Assembly: GCA_050949225.1 (NCBI GenBank)
Contig: JBMNFI010000001.1
Span: 682,001-746,000, forward strand
From: JBMNFI01 sp050949225
GTDB taxonomy: Bacteria > Bacillota > Dehalobacteriia > UBA4068
Direction: 5' to 3'
Length of the DNA stretch: 64,000 nucleotides
Shown here: positions 16,233 through 25,440 of the stretch, piece after piece
Position numbering within the stretch: the first letter of the stretch is position 1
Layout of the letters: every line of letters begins with the position of its first letter
Program-made: the position numbers and the translations under genes
The notes under the pieces: generated by a model
Told to the model about the DNA's origin: nothing
Database searches by the model: none
Seen by the model: only the letters and a program-made list of their open reading frames with translations

Positions 16233-16892
16233 TTACTCCTGCCTGCTTCTATACTCTTGCATGATAGCCATGCCGGCACTAGTAGCCAGGTAATCCGCCC
16301 CGGCAGCTAAAAGTGTTTCCATCGTTTCTCGTAAATAAATACCGCCGCAAGCCTCAATTTTTAATTCAGGCATCAAGTGTCGAATGAAGGCAATGGTCTC
16401 TAAATTAGCGATGCTTTTACTAAATCCGGTAGAGGCCTTGATCACTTGTGCGCCTGATATCTGTGCTATTTTACAAGCTTTGGCCATCTCCTCACGATCA
16501 AAATAAGCCTCATCAATAATCACCTTAACCACTGCTTTGCGAGCAGCTTTAACAACTGAGGTAATCTCCTTTTCAACGTAAGCATCATCCCGGCTTTTGA
16601 ACCTTGGCACATTCAAGCAAAGCTCTATGGCAGTCGCTTCATCCTGCAAGGCCTGCAAGGTTTCAGCAAGCTTAATTTCTTGCGTATTTCCACCCAACGG
16701 AAAACCAATCACCGTGGCTATTTCAATTTCAGTACCTGTCAACTCCTTTGCCGCACAGGGTACTTGAACCGGCAAAACGCAAACTGACCTAAAACCCTGT
16801 TCACGAGCATCTAAACACAATCTTTTAATGGCAAGATCACTAGCCGTCGGCGATAAATTCGTATGATTAATTAAAGCTGCTTTGTTTTTCAT
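16233..16892 (-). CDS. deoC: Deoxyribose-phosphate aldolase
   Basis: This 219-residue class I aldolase cleaves 2-deoxyribose 5-phosphate into acetaldehyde and glyceraldehyde 3-phosphate in deoxynucleoside catabolism. The Schiff-base Lys is in VIKASTGFS, the second active-site Lys/Asp region is KVIIDEAYF, and the C-terminal phosphate site is EACGGI and AGADYLATSAG. Its ATG lies inside the 3' end of the DUF362 gene (26-base overlap), so the two are translationally coupled. No nucleoside phosphorylase or other deo gene is in the window. Confidence 0.93.
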   Translation of the reverse strand: MKNKAALINHTNLSPTASDLAIKRLCLDAREQGFRSVCVLPVQVPCAAKELTGTEIEIATVIGFPLGGNTQEIKLAETLQALQDEATAIELCLNVPRFKSRDDAYVEKEITSVVKAARKAVVKVIIDEAYFDREEMAKACKIAQISGAQVIKASTGFSKSIANLETIAFIRHLMPELKIEACGGIYLRETMETLLAAGADYLATSAGMAIMQEYRSRQE

Positions 16893-17733
16893 TTCTTTTA
16901 CCTCTAACTTTCCTAATTAAGGGGGTTAAATCATCACCAAAGATAGTGATATCTCCCGGATTAGTACTGGACAAGCCGTATTGCTCGGCCAACTGCAAAT
17001 ATTCCAAATCGTCAAACTGATAACCCATCACACCAGCTGCTACAGCATCTACTGCCATCGTATCAGCACCAACTAAAAGCAATCCCCAAGGTTCTGCCTC
17101 CCCTAAGTAATTAACTGAAAGTCCCTCCATGATGGTCAAATCAGGAATCACCAGTTTGCTTAAATCAAAAAGTCCCCGCCCTAGATTTTTATCCTGCAAA
17201 AGCTCCCTTTCCTGCGGTGGGATGGCTCCCAAAAGATTGGTGGTTGCCCCGCAAAAACCCTCAAAAGGCAGCACTTTCAATTTAGGAAGATTTATCACCA
17301 CATCAGCTAAGAGTAGCGTTTGAAAAACCTCCAATTGCTCCAGTAACAAGGCTTGCGGAACCTGTCGCAGCACAGTTTTGGTTTCATTCAAATCGCAAAG
17401 ATCAGCTCCGCTTTCCTCACAAAGATAATCATAACCGGCCACACAAAAATTTTCCATCGTATCATAACCGACATTCGCCGATTCAGCCACTGTCACAGAG
17501 GCCGCTCCGGCAGACAAGGCCAGCTCAATCATAGCCCCTACCAACAAGAGATCTGTAACAAGACCATCTTCCGGTAGAGCCGGCAACGACACATCCGGTT
17601 TTAAAAGAACCCGATCGTCCGGCTGAATAAACATCCCGATACCACCAAAAGGTGCAAACATCTTTAAAAGCTCTTCTTTAATAGCTTTTTTATCTACCTG
17701 ATCAGTTGTTCGCCAAGCCGTTACAATACTCAT
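16867..17733 (-). CDS. DUF362 family protein
   Basis: This 288-residue protein belongs to the DUF362 group seen in anaerobes. Typical elements are IQPDDRVLLKPDVSLP near the start, DVVINLPKLK, FCGATTNLLGAIP, and the final GADTMAVDAVAAGVMGY. Many DUF362 proteins carry a ferredoxin-like Cys domain; this one has no Cys-rich domain, so it is the short form. I chose ATG 17731-17733 (MSIVTAWRTTD) because GAGAGG precedes it by 5 bases; the longer frame starts in the upstream palindrome. The biochemical role is unknown. It heads the deoC-PHP-addBA group. Confidence 0.82.
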   Translation of the reverse strand: MSIVTAWRTTDQVDKKAIKEELLKMFAPFGGIGMFIQPDDRVLLKPDVSLPALPEDGLVTDLLLVGAMIELALSAGAASVTVAESANVGYDTMENFCVAGYDYLCEESGADLCDLNETKTVLRQVPQALLLEQLEVFQTLLLADVVINLPKLKVLPFEGFCGATTNLLGAIPPQERELLQDKNLGRGLFDLSKLVIPDLTIMEGLSVNYLGEAEPWGLLLVGADTMAVDAVAAGVMGYQFDDLEYLQLAEQYGLSSTNPGDITIFGDDLTPLIRKVRGKRNEKQSSFN

Positions 17734-17787
17734 AATAACCTCTCTTTTAACAAAAATTATAGTCCTTCCTATTATATCATAAAAGGA

Positions 17788-17811
17788 TTCCGCCATCCAT
17801 GGATGGCGGAA
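17788..17811. other. Perfect 24-bp palindrome after ppdK
   Basis: Twelve bases on each side of 17799.5 are perfectly complementary and GC-rich. It lies 24 bases beyond the ppdK stop in a position for a terminator, but only TCCTTTTATG follows on the minus strand. A TATAAT-like box for the DUF362 gene follows immediately. Confidence 0.65.
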
Positions 17812-17835
17812 CCTTCATGATCAATATGTTTTAAA

Positions 17836-20475
17836 TTATTCGTGCTGTGACATTCTTTCTCTGATCGCCGCTTGGGCGGCAGACAAACGAGCAATCGGCA
17901 CTCTAAAGGGAGAACAACTAACATATTTTAAGCCCAATCTATGACAAAAATCGATGGATGACGGATCGCCGCCATGCTCTCCACAAATCCCTAATTTAAG
18001 ATCAGGACGACCGCTGAGACCCCTTTTAACAGCCATTTCCATCAATTGTCCCACTCCTTTTTGATCCAAGCGGGCAAAAGGATCTGATTCCAGAATCTGT
18101 TTTTTATAATAATCATCTAAAAAGCTACCGGCATCATCTCGCGAAAAACCATAAGACATCTGTGTCAAATCATTAGTGCCAAAAGAGAAGAACTCTGCCG
18201 ACTTGGCTATTTCATCAGCAACTAAACAGGCGCGCGGAATCTCAATCATCGTGCCTACCAGATAAACCAGTTCCATACCACTATCAGCAATAATTTTATC
18301 CGCAACTTTCACCACAATATCCTTGACATAGTCAAATTCTTTAGCTTCACTAATCAAAGGAATCATGATTTCCGGCACAATATTATATCCCTGCTCTTTT
18401 TTAACATGTAAGGCTGCTTCAATAATAGCCGTAGTCTGCATTTCTACAATTTCAGGATATGTCACAGACAGGCGGCAGCCCCGATGACCCATCATCGGAT
18501 TACATTCTTTTAATCCCTCAGATCTGCGTTTGAGGATTTCAAATGTCGTACCCATATTTTGAGCTAATTCTGCAATCTCCTCATCAGAATGAGGTAAAAA
18601 TTCATGCAAAGGTGGATCAAGTAAACGTACATTAACCGGTTTATCCTGCATAACCTGATAAATATCAATAAAATCCTTTTTCTGCATCGGCAGCAAATAG
18701 GATAAAGCAATTCGTCTATCCTTTTCATTGTCAGCCAAAATCATCTGCCGCACACGTAAAATACGATCCTCTTTAAAAAACATATGCTCCGTACGACATA
18801 AGCCAATTCCCTCTGCCCCAAAAGACAATGCATTACTGGAATCTGTCGGCGTATCGGCATTGGTACGTATGCGTAATCTTCGATACTTATCCGCCAATTC
18901 CATAAAACGAGCAAAATCACCGCAAATAGCAGGTTCAACCGTTTTAATATCGCCGGCATAAATTTTCCCGCTACTGCCATTTAAAGAAATATAGTCACCT
19001 TCGGCAAATGTATGACCACCAATTGTCAAAATTTTTGCGTCCTCATCAATTTTTGCCTCGGAACAACCGGCTACACAGCAGGTACCCATTCCTCTGGCAA
19101 CTACTGCGGCATGTGAAGTCATACCGCCACGCGCCGTTAAAATACCTTCGGCAGCTACCATCCCTTCAATATCCTCCGGAGAGGTTTCCAAGCGCACTAA
19201 AATAACACGATTGCCGGCATCTTTAGCAGTTTTGGCTTCATCAGCAGTAAAGTATATTTTACCGGCAGCCGAACCGGGACTGGCCGGCAAAGCTGCCCCC
19301 AACTCATGAGCTTTCTTTAGGGATTCTTGATCGAATGTGGGATGAAGCAACTGGTCCAATTGCTTTGGATCAACCATTAAAAGAGCCTCTTCCTCCGTAA
19401 TCATCCCTTCATCAAGCAGTTCTATTGCTACCCTTAAAGCGGCGGTAGCTGTCCTTTTACCATTTCTTGTCTGTAAAAAATACAGCTTTTCATCTTCAAT
19501 AGTAAATTCCATATCCTGCATATCTTTATAATGTTTTTCCAGAGATTCGGCAATCTCCATAAATTGCCGATAAACACGGGGCATATCCTCTGCCAAAGTA
19601 CTAATGGGTTTCGGCGTACGAGTACCTGCCACGACATCCTCACCTTGAGCATTAATTAAGTATTCACCAAATATTTTTTTCTCACCGGTGGCAGGGTTTC
19701 TTGTAAAAGCAACACCGGTACCGGAAGTATTACCCATGTTACCAAAAACCATCATCTGCACATTGACAGCAGTGCCCCAATCCCCGGGGATATCATGCAT
19801 ACGGCGATAAACAATAGCCCGCTGATTATTCCAGGAACGAAAAACTGCCTCCACAGATTCCAACAGCTGTTTTTCCGGATCATTAGGAAATTCTTCACCG
19901 ATTTCCTGTTTATAAAGAGCCTTAAACTTTTGAATAATCTCTTGTAAATCTTCTTTAGTCATCTCATTATCATGAGTCAATCCTTTAGCTTCCTTAACAT
20001 CATCTAAAATTCTTTCAAACTTAGACTTGGATATACCCATCACTACATCAGAAAACATCTGTATAAAACGACGGTAGGAATCGTAAGCAAAGCAATAATT
20101 ATCAGTCTTTTTACCAAGTGCCTCGGTGGCCGCATCAGTAAGGCCAAGATTTAAAATCGTATCCATCATGCCCGGCATTGAGGCTCTGGCACCGGAACGT
20201 ACAGACACTAACAGAGGGTTTTCATTATCTCCAAATTTTTTACCGCTCAACTTTTCCAAATCGGCCATAGCAGACTTAATTTGTTCAATAATTTCAGGGT
20301 CAATAGATTTTTTTTTAGCGTAATAATCCATACATGCTTCGGTTGTAATAGTAAAACCCTGTGGTATAGGTAATCCTAAATTGGTCATTTCCGCTAAATT
20401 GGAACCTTTTCCCCCCAGAAGATTTTTCATTGAGGCCGCTCCCTCTTTGAAAGAATAAATATACTTCTTGGTCAT
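17836..20475 (-). CDS. ppdK: Pyruvate, phosphate dikinase
   Basis: This 879-residue enzyme interconverts pyruvate, ATP and phosphate with phosphoenolpyruvate, AMP and pyrophosphate. In order it has the ATP-grasp nucleotide domain (GGKGSNLAEMTNLGLPIPQGF near residue 22; SVRSGARASMPGMMDT; FGNMGNTSGTGVAFTRNPATG), the phosphohistidine domain (GGMTSHAAVVARGMG), and the C-terminal PEP/pyruvate domain (GIGLCRTEHMFF; GTNDLTQM; GICGEHGGDP with the catalytic Cys). The start ATG follows GGGGAGG. No PPDK regulatory kinase gene is adjacent. It follows glyS by 62 bases with no terminator in between, so read-through is possible. Confidence 0.97.
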   Translation of the reverse strand: MTKKYIYSFKEGAASMKNLLGGKGSNLAEMTNLGLPIPQGFTITTEACMDYYAKKKSIDPEIIEQIKSAMADLEKLSGKKFGDNENPLLVSVRSGARASMPGMMDTILNLGLTDAATEALGKKTDNYCFAYDSYRRFIQMFSDVVMGISKSKFERILDDVKEAKGLTHDNEMTKEDLQEIIQKFKALYKQEIGEEFPNDPEKQLLESVEAVFRSWNNQRAIVYRRMHDIPGDWGTAVNVQMMVFGNMGNTSGTGVAFTRNPATGEKKIFGEYLINAQGEDVVAGTRTPKPISTLAEDMPRVYRQFMEIAESLEKHYKDMQDMEFTIEDEKLYFLQTRNGKRTATAALRVAIELLDEGMITEEEALLMVDPKQLDQLLHPTFDQESLKKAHELGAALPASPGSAAGKIYFTADEAKTAKDAGNRVILVRLETSPEDIEGMVAAEGILTARGGMTSHAAVVARGMGTCCVAGCSEAKIDEDAKILTIGGHTFAEGDYISLNGSSGKIYAGDIKTVEPAICGDFARFMELADKYRRLRIRTNADTPTDSSNALSFGAEGIGLCRTEHMFFKEDRILRVRQMILADNEKDRRIALSYLLPMQKKDFIDIYQVMQDKPVNVRLLDPPLHEFLPHSDEEIAELAQNMGTTFEILKRRSEGLKECNPMMGHRGCRLSVTYPEIVEMQTTAIIEAALHVKKEQGYNIVPEIMIPLISEAKEFDYVKDIVVKVADKIIADSGMELVYLVGTMIEIPRACLVADEIAKSAEFFSFGTNDLTQMSYGFSRDDAGSFLDDYYKKQILESDPFARLDQKGVGQLMEMAVKRGLSGRPDLKLGICGEHGGDPSSIDFCHRLGLKYVSCSPFRVPIARLSAAQAAIRERMSQHE

Positions 20476-20537
20476 GAATACATCCTCCCCTAACTCTTTT
20501 CTGAAAAATTTTATATGAGTCTTGCCCTTCGGTTTTA

Positions 20538-22637
20538 TTAATTAACGATTTGTGATAAATCGCCAATACCCTTAGTTATATCAACAATACCGTTTAACAA
20601 AGCTAAACGATTGTTTTTGAGCTCCTCATCCTGAACCATCACCATCACCTCAACAAAAAAGTTGTCAATCGGCTCACGCAAAGAGGCAATAGTCTCTAAA
20701 GCCGATGGATAATCCTTTTCAGATAGATAGGTATGCAAAAGTCCCTTCACTTCTAAATATTTATGATATAAGATCTTTTCAGACGATTCTTGTAAAAGCT
20801 GTTCTTTAATTGTTAAATCCGCCGGCATAATTTTTTTACTTTCGGCATTTTTAAGTAAATTAGCCGCCCTGGTAAATCCTAGTAACAACTCAGAAAAAGC
20901 CGCTTTTTCACGATATTCTTCTAAAACCTTAGCCCTTTTACAAGCATCAGTCAAATTATCATAACCAACCGCTGCTATAGCATTCACTACGTCATAGCGG
21001 ATTCCCTGCTCCGTTAAAATATTTTCCAGGCGATGACCTAAAAAGTCCGTAAGGTTTTTACTGACCTCCGCTTGATCCTTGACCGCCGGATGATCCTTAG
21101 TTAATAAATCATAACCCTTGGCTAAAATTTCATGAAGTTCAATATTTAAGGGTGCCGTTTTATCAACAATAATTTGTACAACACCATTGGCCGCACGCCG
21201 CAAAGCATAGGGATCCTGCGAACCTGTCGGCTGCATGCCCATGGCAAAAAAGCCCAGTAAACTATCCAGCTTATCGGCAATCGCAACCAATCTGCCGGTC
21301 ATAGTTTCAGGCAAATCATCCCCGGCAAATCGCGGCAAATAATGCTCTCTGATTGCCTGAGCAACCTCTCGATCCTCTCCATCATGCAAAGCATAATATT
21401 CACCCATGATTCCCTGTAGTTCGGGAAATTCACCAACCACAAGAGAGGGTAAGTCGCCCTTCATTAAAGAAGCAGCCCGTTTAACCCGCTCATCAGAAAA
21501 ACCTATTTTAGCTGCCAATACCGCTGCTATAGCTGATACTCTTTGCACCTTTTCGGCCATCGTACCCAATTTTTCATGAAAAACAATTGCTGAAAGCTTG
21601 GCCAAATTCTCCCGGAGTGGTTTTTTAAGGTCCTCTTTCCAGAAAAACTCAGCATCAGCCAAACGTGCCTCTAAAACCTTTTCATTTCCGGCCGCCACTA
21701 TTTCCAAATATTTATCATCACCATTTCTTACTGTTACAAAACGAGCCATCAAGCGGCCATTTTTATCATACACAGGAAAATAACGCTGATGTTCTTTCAT
21801 CGGCGTAATCACTAATTCTTCAGGAATATCTAAATATTTATCGTCAAATGAACCGATCAAAGCCGTAGGATACTCCAAAAGAAAATTAATTTCCGTTAAA
21901 AGATCGCAATCAGGCTTCACCTGCCCATCAACGCTTTGCGCAACCTGTTCAATTTGTTGCCAAATTAATTGCTCTCTTTTTTGTTGATCAACGATCACAA
22001 AATTATCAGCAAGTTTATCCGTATATTCATCCGGCCGGTTAATCTTAATATGATCACTACCAAAAACCCGGTGCCCCATACTGATATTAGAACTTGTCTG
22101 ACCGGCAATAGTCAAAGGAATTATATCTTCCCCCAAAAGCGCCAACACCCAGTGAATAGGACGCGCAAAACGCATTTCTTCATAACCCCAACGCATCGGT
22201 TTAGGAAAGTAAATTTTATTGACAATCTCCAACAAAAGCTGCGGCAAAACTTCTTTGGTCGGCTGTCCCTTTTGGATTTTATTAGCATATAAATAGATAT
22301 TGCCGTTAAGCTCTTTTCGACTTAAGTTCTCTTCGCTGACACCTTGCCCCCTGCAAAACCCCAAAAGAGCTTTGGTGGGCTGACCCTTTTCATCATAAGC
22401 TGCTTTCAAGGAAGGACCTTTAGCCTCTATTTGGCTATCAGTTTGTCCTTCAGCTAATCCGGACACAAAAATCACTAAACGACGGGGAGTAGACCAAACA
22501 TTTAGCTTATCATATGGCAAACGAGCAGCCAGCAGGGCATCCTCGGTCAATTTTTGCAGCTGTTTAATGGCAGAAGGTAAAAAACGCGCCGGAATTTCTT
22601 CCACACCGAGCTCAAATAATAAATCCTGTTTATTCAT
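20538..22637 (-). CDS. glyS: Glycine-tRNA ligase, beta subunit
   Basis: This 699-residue beta subunit of the bacterial alpha2-beta2 glycyl-tRNA synthetase recognises tRNA-Gly. The N-terminal signature LLFELGVEEIPARFLPSA, the MRWG and RFARPIHW motifs, an HD-like central region and a C-terminal anticodon-binding (DALR-like) domain are visible. The start overlaps the end of glyQ by 8 bases. Confidence 0.97.
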   Translation of the reverse strand: MNKQDLLFELGVEEIPARFLPSAIKQLQKLTEDALLAARLPYDKLNVWSTPRRLVIFVSGLAEGQTDSQIEAKGPSLKAAYDEKGQPTKALLGFCRGQGVSEENLSRKELNGNIYLYANKIQKGQPTKEVLPQLLLEIVNKIYFPKPMRWGYEEMRFARPIHWVLALLGEDIIPLTIAGQTSSNISMGHRVFGSDHIKINRPDEYTDKLADNFVIVDQQKREQLIWQQIEQVAQSVDGQVKPDCDLLTEINFLLEYPTALIGSFDDKYLDIPEELVITPMKEHQRYFPVYDKNGRLMARFVTVRNGDDKYLEIVAAGNEKVLEARLADAEFFWKEDLKKPLRENLAKLSAIVFHEKLGTMAEKVQRVSAIAAVLAAKIGFSDERVKRAASLMKGDLPSLVVGEFPELQGIMGEYYALHDGEDREVAQAIREHYLPRFAGDDLPETMTGRLVAIADKLDSLLGFFAMGMQPTGSQDPYALRRAANGVVQIIVDKTAPLNIELHEILAKGYDLLTKDHPAVKDQAEVSKNLTDFLGHRLENILTEQGIRYDVVNAIAAVGYDNLTDACKRAKVLEEYREKAAFSELLLGFTRAANLLKNAESKKIMPADLTIKEQLLQESSEKILYHKYLEVKGLLHTYLSEKDYPSALETIASLREPIDNFFVEVMVMVQDEELKNNRLALLNGIVDITKGIGDLSQIVN

Positions 22638-23550
22638 GCTTTTTATCCCCCTTTTCCTCTAAAATAGCTGCGCGAAGCTGGGGATCTTTAAGCAGAGGAA
22701 AACCCATCTCTTCTCTTTGTTTTACATAACCGGCGGCGCATAACTTAGCCAAATTACGTACCCGGGCAATATAACTTTGCCTTTCAGTCACGCTAATTAC
22801 GCCACGGGCATCTAAAAGATTAAAGACATGGGAACATTTTAAAGCATAATCATAGGCCGGCTGCACCAATCCCTTGGAAATTACCTGACTGCTTTCTTTT
22901 TCAAACATATCAAAAAGCTGAAAAAGCATATCAGTATCAGCCTCCACAAAATTATAAAAAGAATAATCAATTTCATTTTGATGGTATACATCACCATAGG
23001 TGATATCGCCTACCCACTTAACATCAAAAATGCTGTCCACCTTTTGAATATAAGTAGCCAAACGCTCAATACCATAGGTTATCTCGGCACAGACCGGTTT
23101 ACAGTCGATACCGCCGCATTGCTGAAAATAGGTGAATTGAGTAATCTCCATACCATCAAGCCACACTTCCCAGCCTAATCCCCAAGCCCCCAAGGTGGGA
23201 CTTTCCCAATTATCCTCCACAAAACGGATATCATGCTCTCGAGGATTGATGCCGATAGCCTCTAAAGAAGCTAAATAAACTTCTTGTACATTTAAAGGAG
23301 AGGGTTTTAAAATAACTTGATATTGAAAATAATGTTGCAAACGATTAGGATTTTCCCCGTAACGTCCATCAGCCGGACGGCGGGAAGGCTCAACATAGGC
23401 CACATTCCATGGTTCCGGCCCTAAAGCGCGCAAAAAAGTGGCTGGATTCATGGTCCCGGCCCCTTTTTCTATATCATATGGTTGCAAAATAATACAATTC
23501 TGCTCTCCCCAAAACTTGTTTAAAGCCAGAATCAACTCCTGAAAATTCAC
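22630..23550 (-). CDS. glyQ: Glycine-tRNA ligase, alpha subunit
   Basis: This is the catalytic alpha subunit (306 aa from the chosen start). Family motifs include FQELILALNKFWGEQNC, QPYDIEKGAGTMNPATFLR, RPADGRYGENPNRLQ and WEVWLDGMEITQFTYFQQ. I chose GTG 23548-23550 because GGGAGG lies 7 bases upstream and the family starts at this point; the upstream in-frame ATG lies across the ribosome site. The sigma-A promoter at 23700-23728 serves the glyQS pair. No T-box leader motif is visible in the 150-base leader. Confidence 0.97.
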   Translation of the reverse strand: MNFQELILALNKFWGEQNCIILQPYDIEKGAGTMNPATFLRALGPEPWNVAYVEPSRRPADGRYGENPNRLQHYFQYQVILKPSPLNVQEVYLASLEAIGINPREHDIRFVEDNWESPTLGAWGLGWEVWLDGMEITQFTYFQQCGGIDCKPVCAEITYGIERLATYIQKVDSIFDVKWVGDITYGDVYHQNEIDYSFYNFVEADTDMLFQLFDMFEKESSQVISKGLVQPAYDYALKCSHVFNLLDARGVISVTERQSYIARVRNLAKLCAAGYVKQREEMGFPLLKDPQLRAAILEEKGDKKHE

Positions 23551-23699
23551 TCTTTTTCCTCCCATATACAATCTAAGCGGCTTATAAAAGCAAAAAATAT
23601 AATAAGCCTCTTGCAGTAATTTGATGCAAAAGACCTCTTAAAAGCCTTTAAAACAGACCATTTTGCATGGGCTAAATTAAAGTAAAATCTATATAAATA

Positions 23700-23728
23700 A
23701 TTGTAACAAAGACATCTCCCGATGTCAA
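23700..23728 (-). promoter_or_regulatory. Sigma-A promoter of glyQS
   Basis: On the minus strand a perfect TTGACA (23723-23728) is followed after exactly 17 bases by TACAAT (23700-23705). The leader to the glyQ start is about 145 bases and contains no recognisable T-box consensus. Confidence 0.9.
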
Positions 23729-23743
23729 ACAATCAGAATTATC

Positions 23744-24496
23744 TTAAAGTAATAATAAATCGTCCAAAACCCGTCTGGCTTTAGCCACATATTCTAAATG
23801 ATAATCCAGATAATTATTTAAAGCCACACTCAATTCCTGCCTGTTTAAGTCACTAATACGCAGGTTGGGTATTTTACTTAAGGGAGCTGATAATAAATGC
23901 CTCATCACCTGTACAGTTCCTAAACTGATCAAACCTTTTTGTGAACCATGACAAGAGGGACAAATCAGACCACCGCGAAAAGGTGAAAGGAAAAATTTAC
24001 TAGCATGGACTCTTCTGCCGCACATCATGCAGCGCTCAGTCTGCGGAGTCAACCCTAACTGCTCTAAAAAACGCAATTCAAAAAAATATCTGGCCAAATC
24101 AGGACTATCACCTAATTCCAACAAAGAATAAGTAGCCAGAATCAAAGCAAACACAGAACTATTAGGCTTATGATCCGGCATTCCCAAATCGATCAATTCT
24201 GTCATATAAGAAGCATATGCAATGCACTCTAGTTTAGTATGTAAAGCCAAAAAAGGCTCCTCCATCTGTCCCTGCGTAATAATATCCAGAGATCCTCTTC
24301 CCTTAGCCAAGGCTAAATTACAATAATAAAAGGGTTGCACCAAACCACGCAGGCTACTCTTTTCTTTAGCGGCTCCTCTGGCTAAAGCAGTGAATTTACC
24401 CCTTTCTAAACTATACATAGTCACTAATTTATCATGTTCTTTAAAGCTCCTGGTCCGAAGAATAACAGCTTGTACCAAGTAATTGCGTTCTGCCAC
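23744..24496 (-). CDS. recO: DNA repair protein RecO
   Basis: This 250-residue RecF-pathway mediator loads RecA on SSB-coated DNA with RecR. The N-terminal OB-fold (VILRTRSFKEHDKLVTMYS, GLVQPFYYC) is followed by a helical region and a Cys4 zinc site (CMMCGR and CPSCHG). The start is GTG with GGGG 8 bases upstream. It lies 21 bases after era, the usual order. Confidence 0.95.
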   Translation of the reverse strand: MAERNYLVQAVILRTRSFKEHDKLVTMYSLERGKFTALARGAAKEKSSLRGLVQPFYYCNLALAKGRGSLDIITQGQMEEPFLALHTKLECIAYASYMTELIDLGMPDHKPNSSVFALILATYSLLELGDSPDLARYFFELRFLEQLGLTPQTERCMMCGRRVHASKFFLSPFRGGLICPSCHGSQKGLISLGTVQVMRHLLSAPLSKIPNLRISDLNRQELSVALNNYLDYHLEYVAKARRVLDDLLLL

Positions 24497-24517
24497 CCTA
24501 AATACCCCATTTTTTTA

Positions 24518-25417
24518 TTAATCAGTTAATTGCCAGTTGCGTAATAATCCCTCATTATTTCGCCAATCCTTTTTGGTTTTAACCCGCAGCTCCAAATAAA
24601 CTGAGCAAGCTAAAATCCTCTCGATTTCTAAACGAGCAGACTGTCCTATCTTTTTAATCAGCTGACCACCTTTACCAATAATAATACCTTTTTGCGATTC
24701 TCTCTCAACATAAATATTGGCCTCAATATATAATAGATCATCGGACCGTTCTTCAATATCGGTCACATTAACCGCCACTGCATAAGGAATCTCTTCTTTG
24801 GTCTGATGTAAAATTTGTTCGCGGATCAATTCGGCAATCAGAAGCTGCTCAGGCTGATCATAAACCATCTCAGACGGATAATACTGCGGTCCCGGCGGCA
24901 GATATTCTTGTAAAGTTTTTAACAAATGATCAACATTATATCCTGTTAAGGCTGCCACAGGTACGATCTCTGCAAAATCAAAACGATCTTTATATTTATT
25001 AATTAAAGTAAGCACCTGCTCTTTTCGACCTACAACATCGACCTTGTTTATTATCAAAAAAACCGGCGCCGACTGATCTACTAAATGCTTTAAAATAAAT
25101 TCTTCCCCATCGCCAAATTTCTGGCCGGCATCGATTAAATAAAGAATGATATCACAACCAGCCAAAGATTTGTAAACACTTTCCATCATCTTCTGATTTA
25201 ATTTATGTTTGGGTTTATGAACACCCGGAGTATCAATAAAAATCATCTGCACCCCCGGCGCATTATAAATACCCCTAATGCTGTTTCTTGTCGTCTGTGG
25301 TTTATCAGACATAATAGCAACTTTTTGACCTAAAATAGCATTAAAAAGAGTTGATTTTCCTACATTTGGGCGACCTATTAAAGTAATAAACCCGGAACGA
25401 AATCCTGTTTCAGACAA
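24518..25417 (-). CDS. era: GTPase Era
   Basis: This 299-residue GTPase is needed for 30S ribosome maturation. G1 GRPNVGKST, G3 DTPGVHKPKH, G4 NKVD and a C-terminal KH domain (IIIGKGGQLIKKIG) are all present. The start is TTG (25415-25417) preceded by GAGG; the family begins at this point (SGFITLIGRPNVGKST). It lies between the DUF3048 lipoprotein gene and recO. Confidence 0.97.
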   Translation of the reverse strand: MSETGFRSGFITLIGRPNVGKSTLFNAILGQKVAIMSDKPQTTRNSIRGIYNAPGVQMIFIDTPGVHKPKHKLNQKMMESVYKSLAGCDIILYLIDAGQKFGDGEEFILKHLVDQSAPVFLIINKVDVVGRKEQVLTLINKYKDRFDFAEIVPVAALTGYNVDHLLKTLQEYLPPGPQYYPSEMVYDQPEQLLIAELIREQILHQTKEEIPYAVAVNVTDIEERSDDLLYIEANIYVERESQKGIIIGKGGQLIKKIGQSARLEIERILACSVYLELRVKTKKDWRNNEGLLRNWQLTD

Positions 25418-25440
25418 ATTATCATACCTCTACTTTTATT

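Noticed and set aside
17734..17796. N-terminal extension of the DUF362 protein
   Set aside because: It would start inside the palindrome after ppdK and run through a TATAAT-like box; the ATG at 17731-17733 has the ribosome site.
23551..23743. T-box riboswitch in front of glyQS
   Set aside because: glyQS is often T-box controlled, but the leader has no AGGGTGGNACCGCG-like antiterminator sequence and no terminator hairpin; only a plain promoter is visible.
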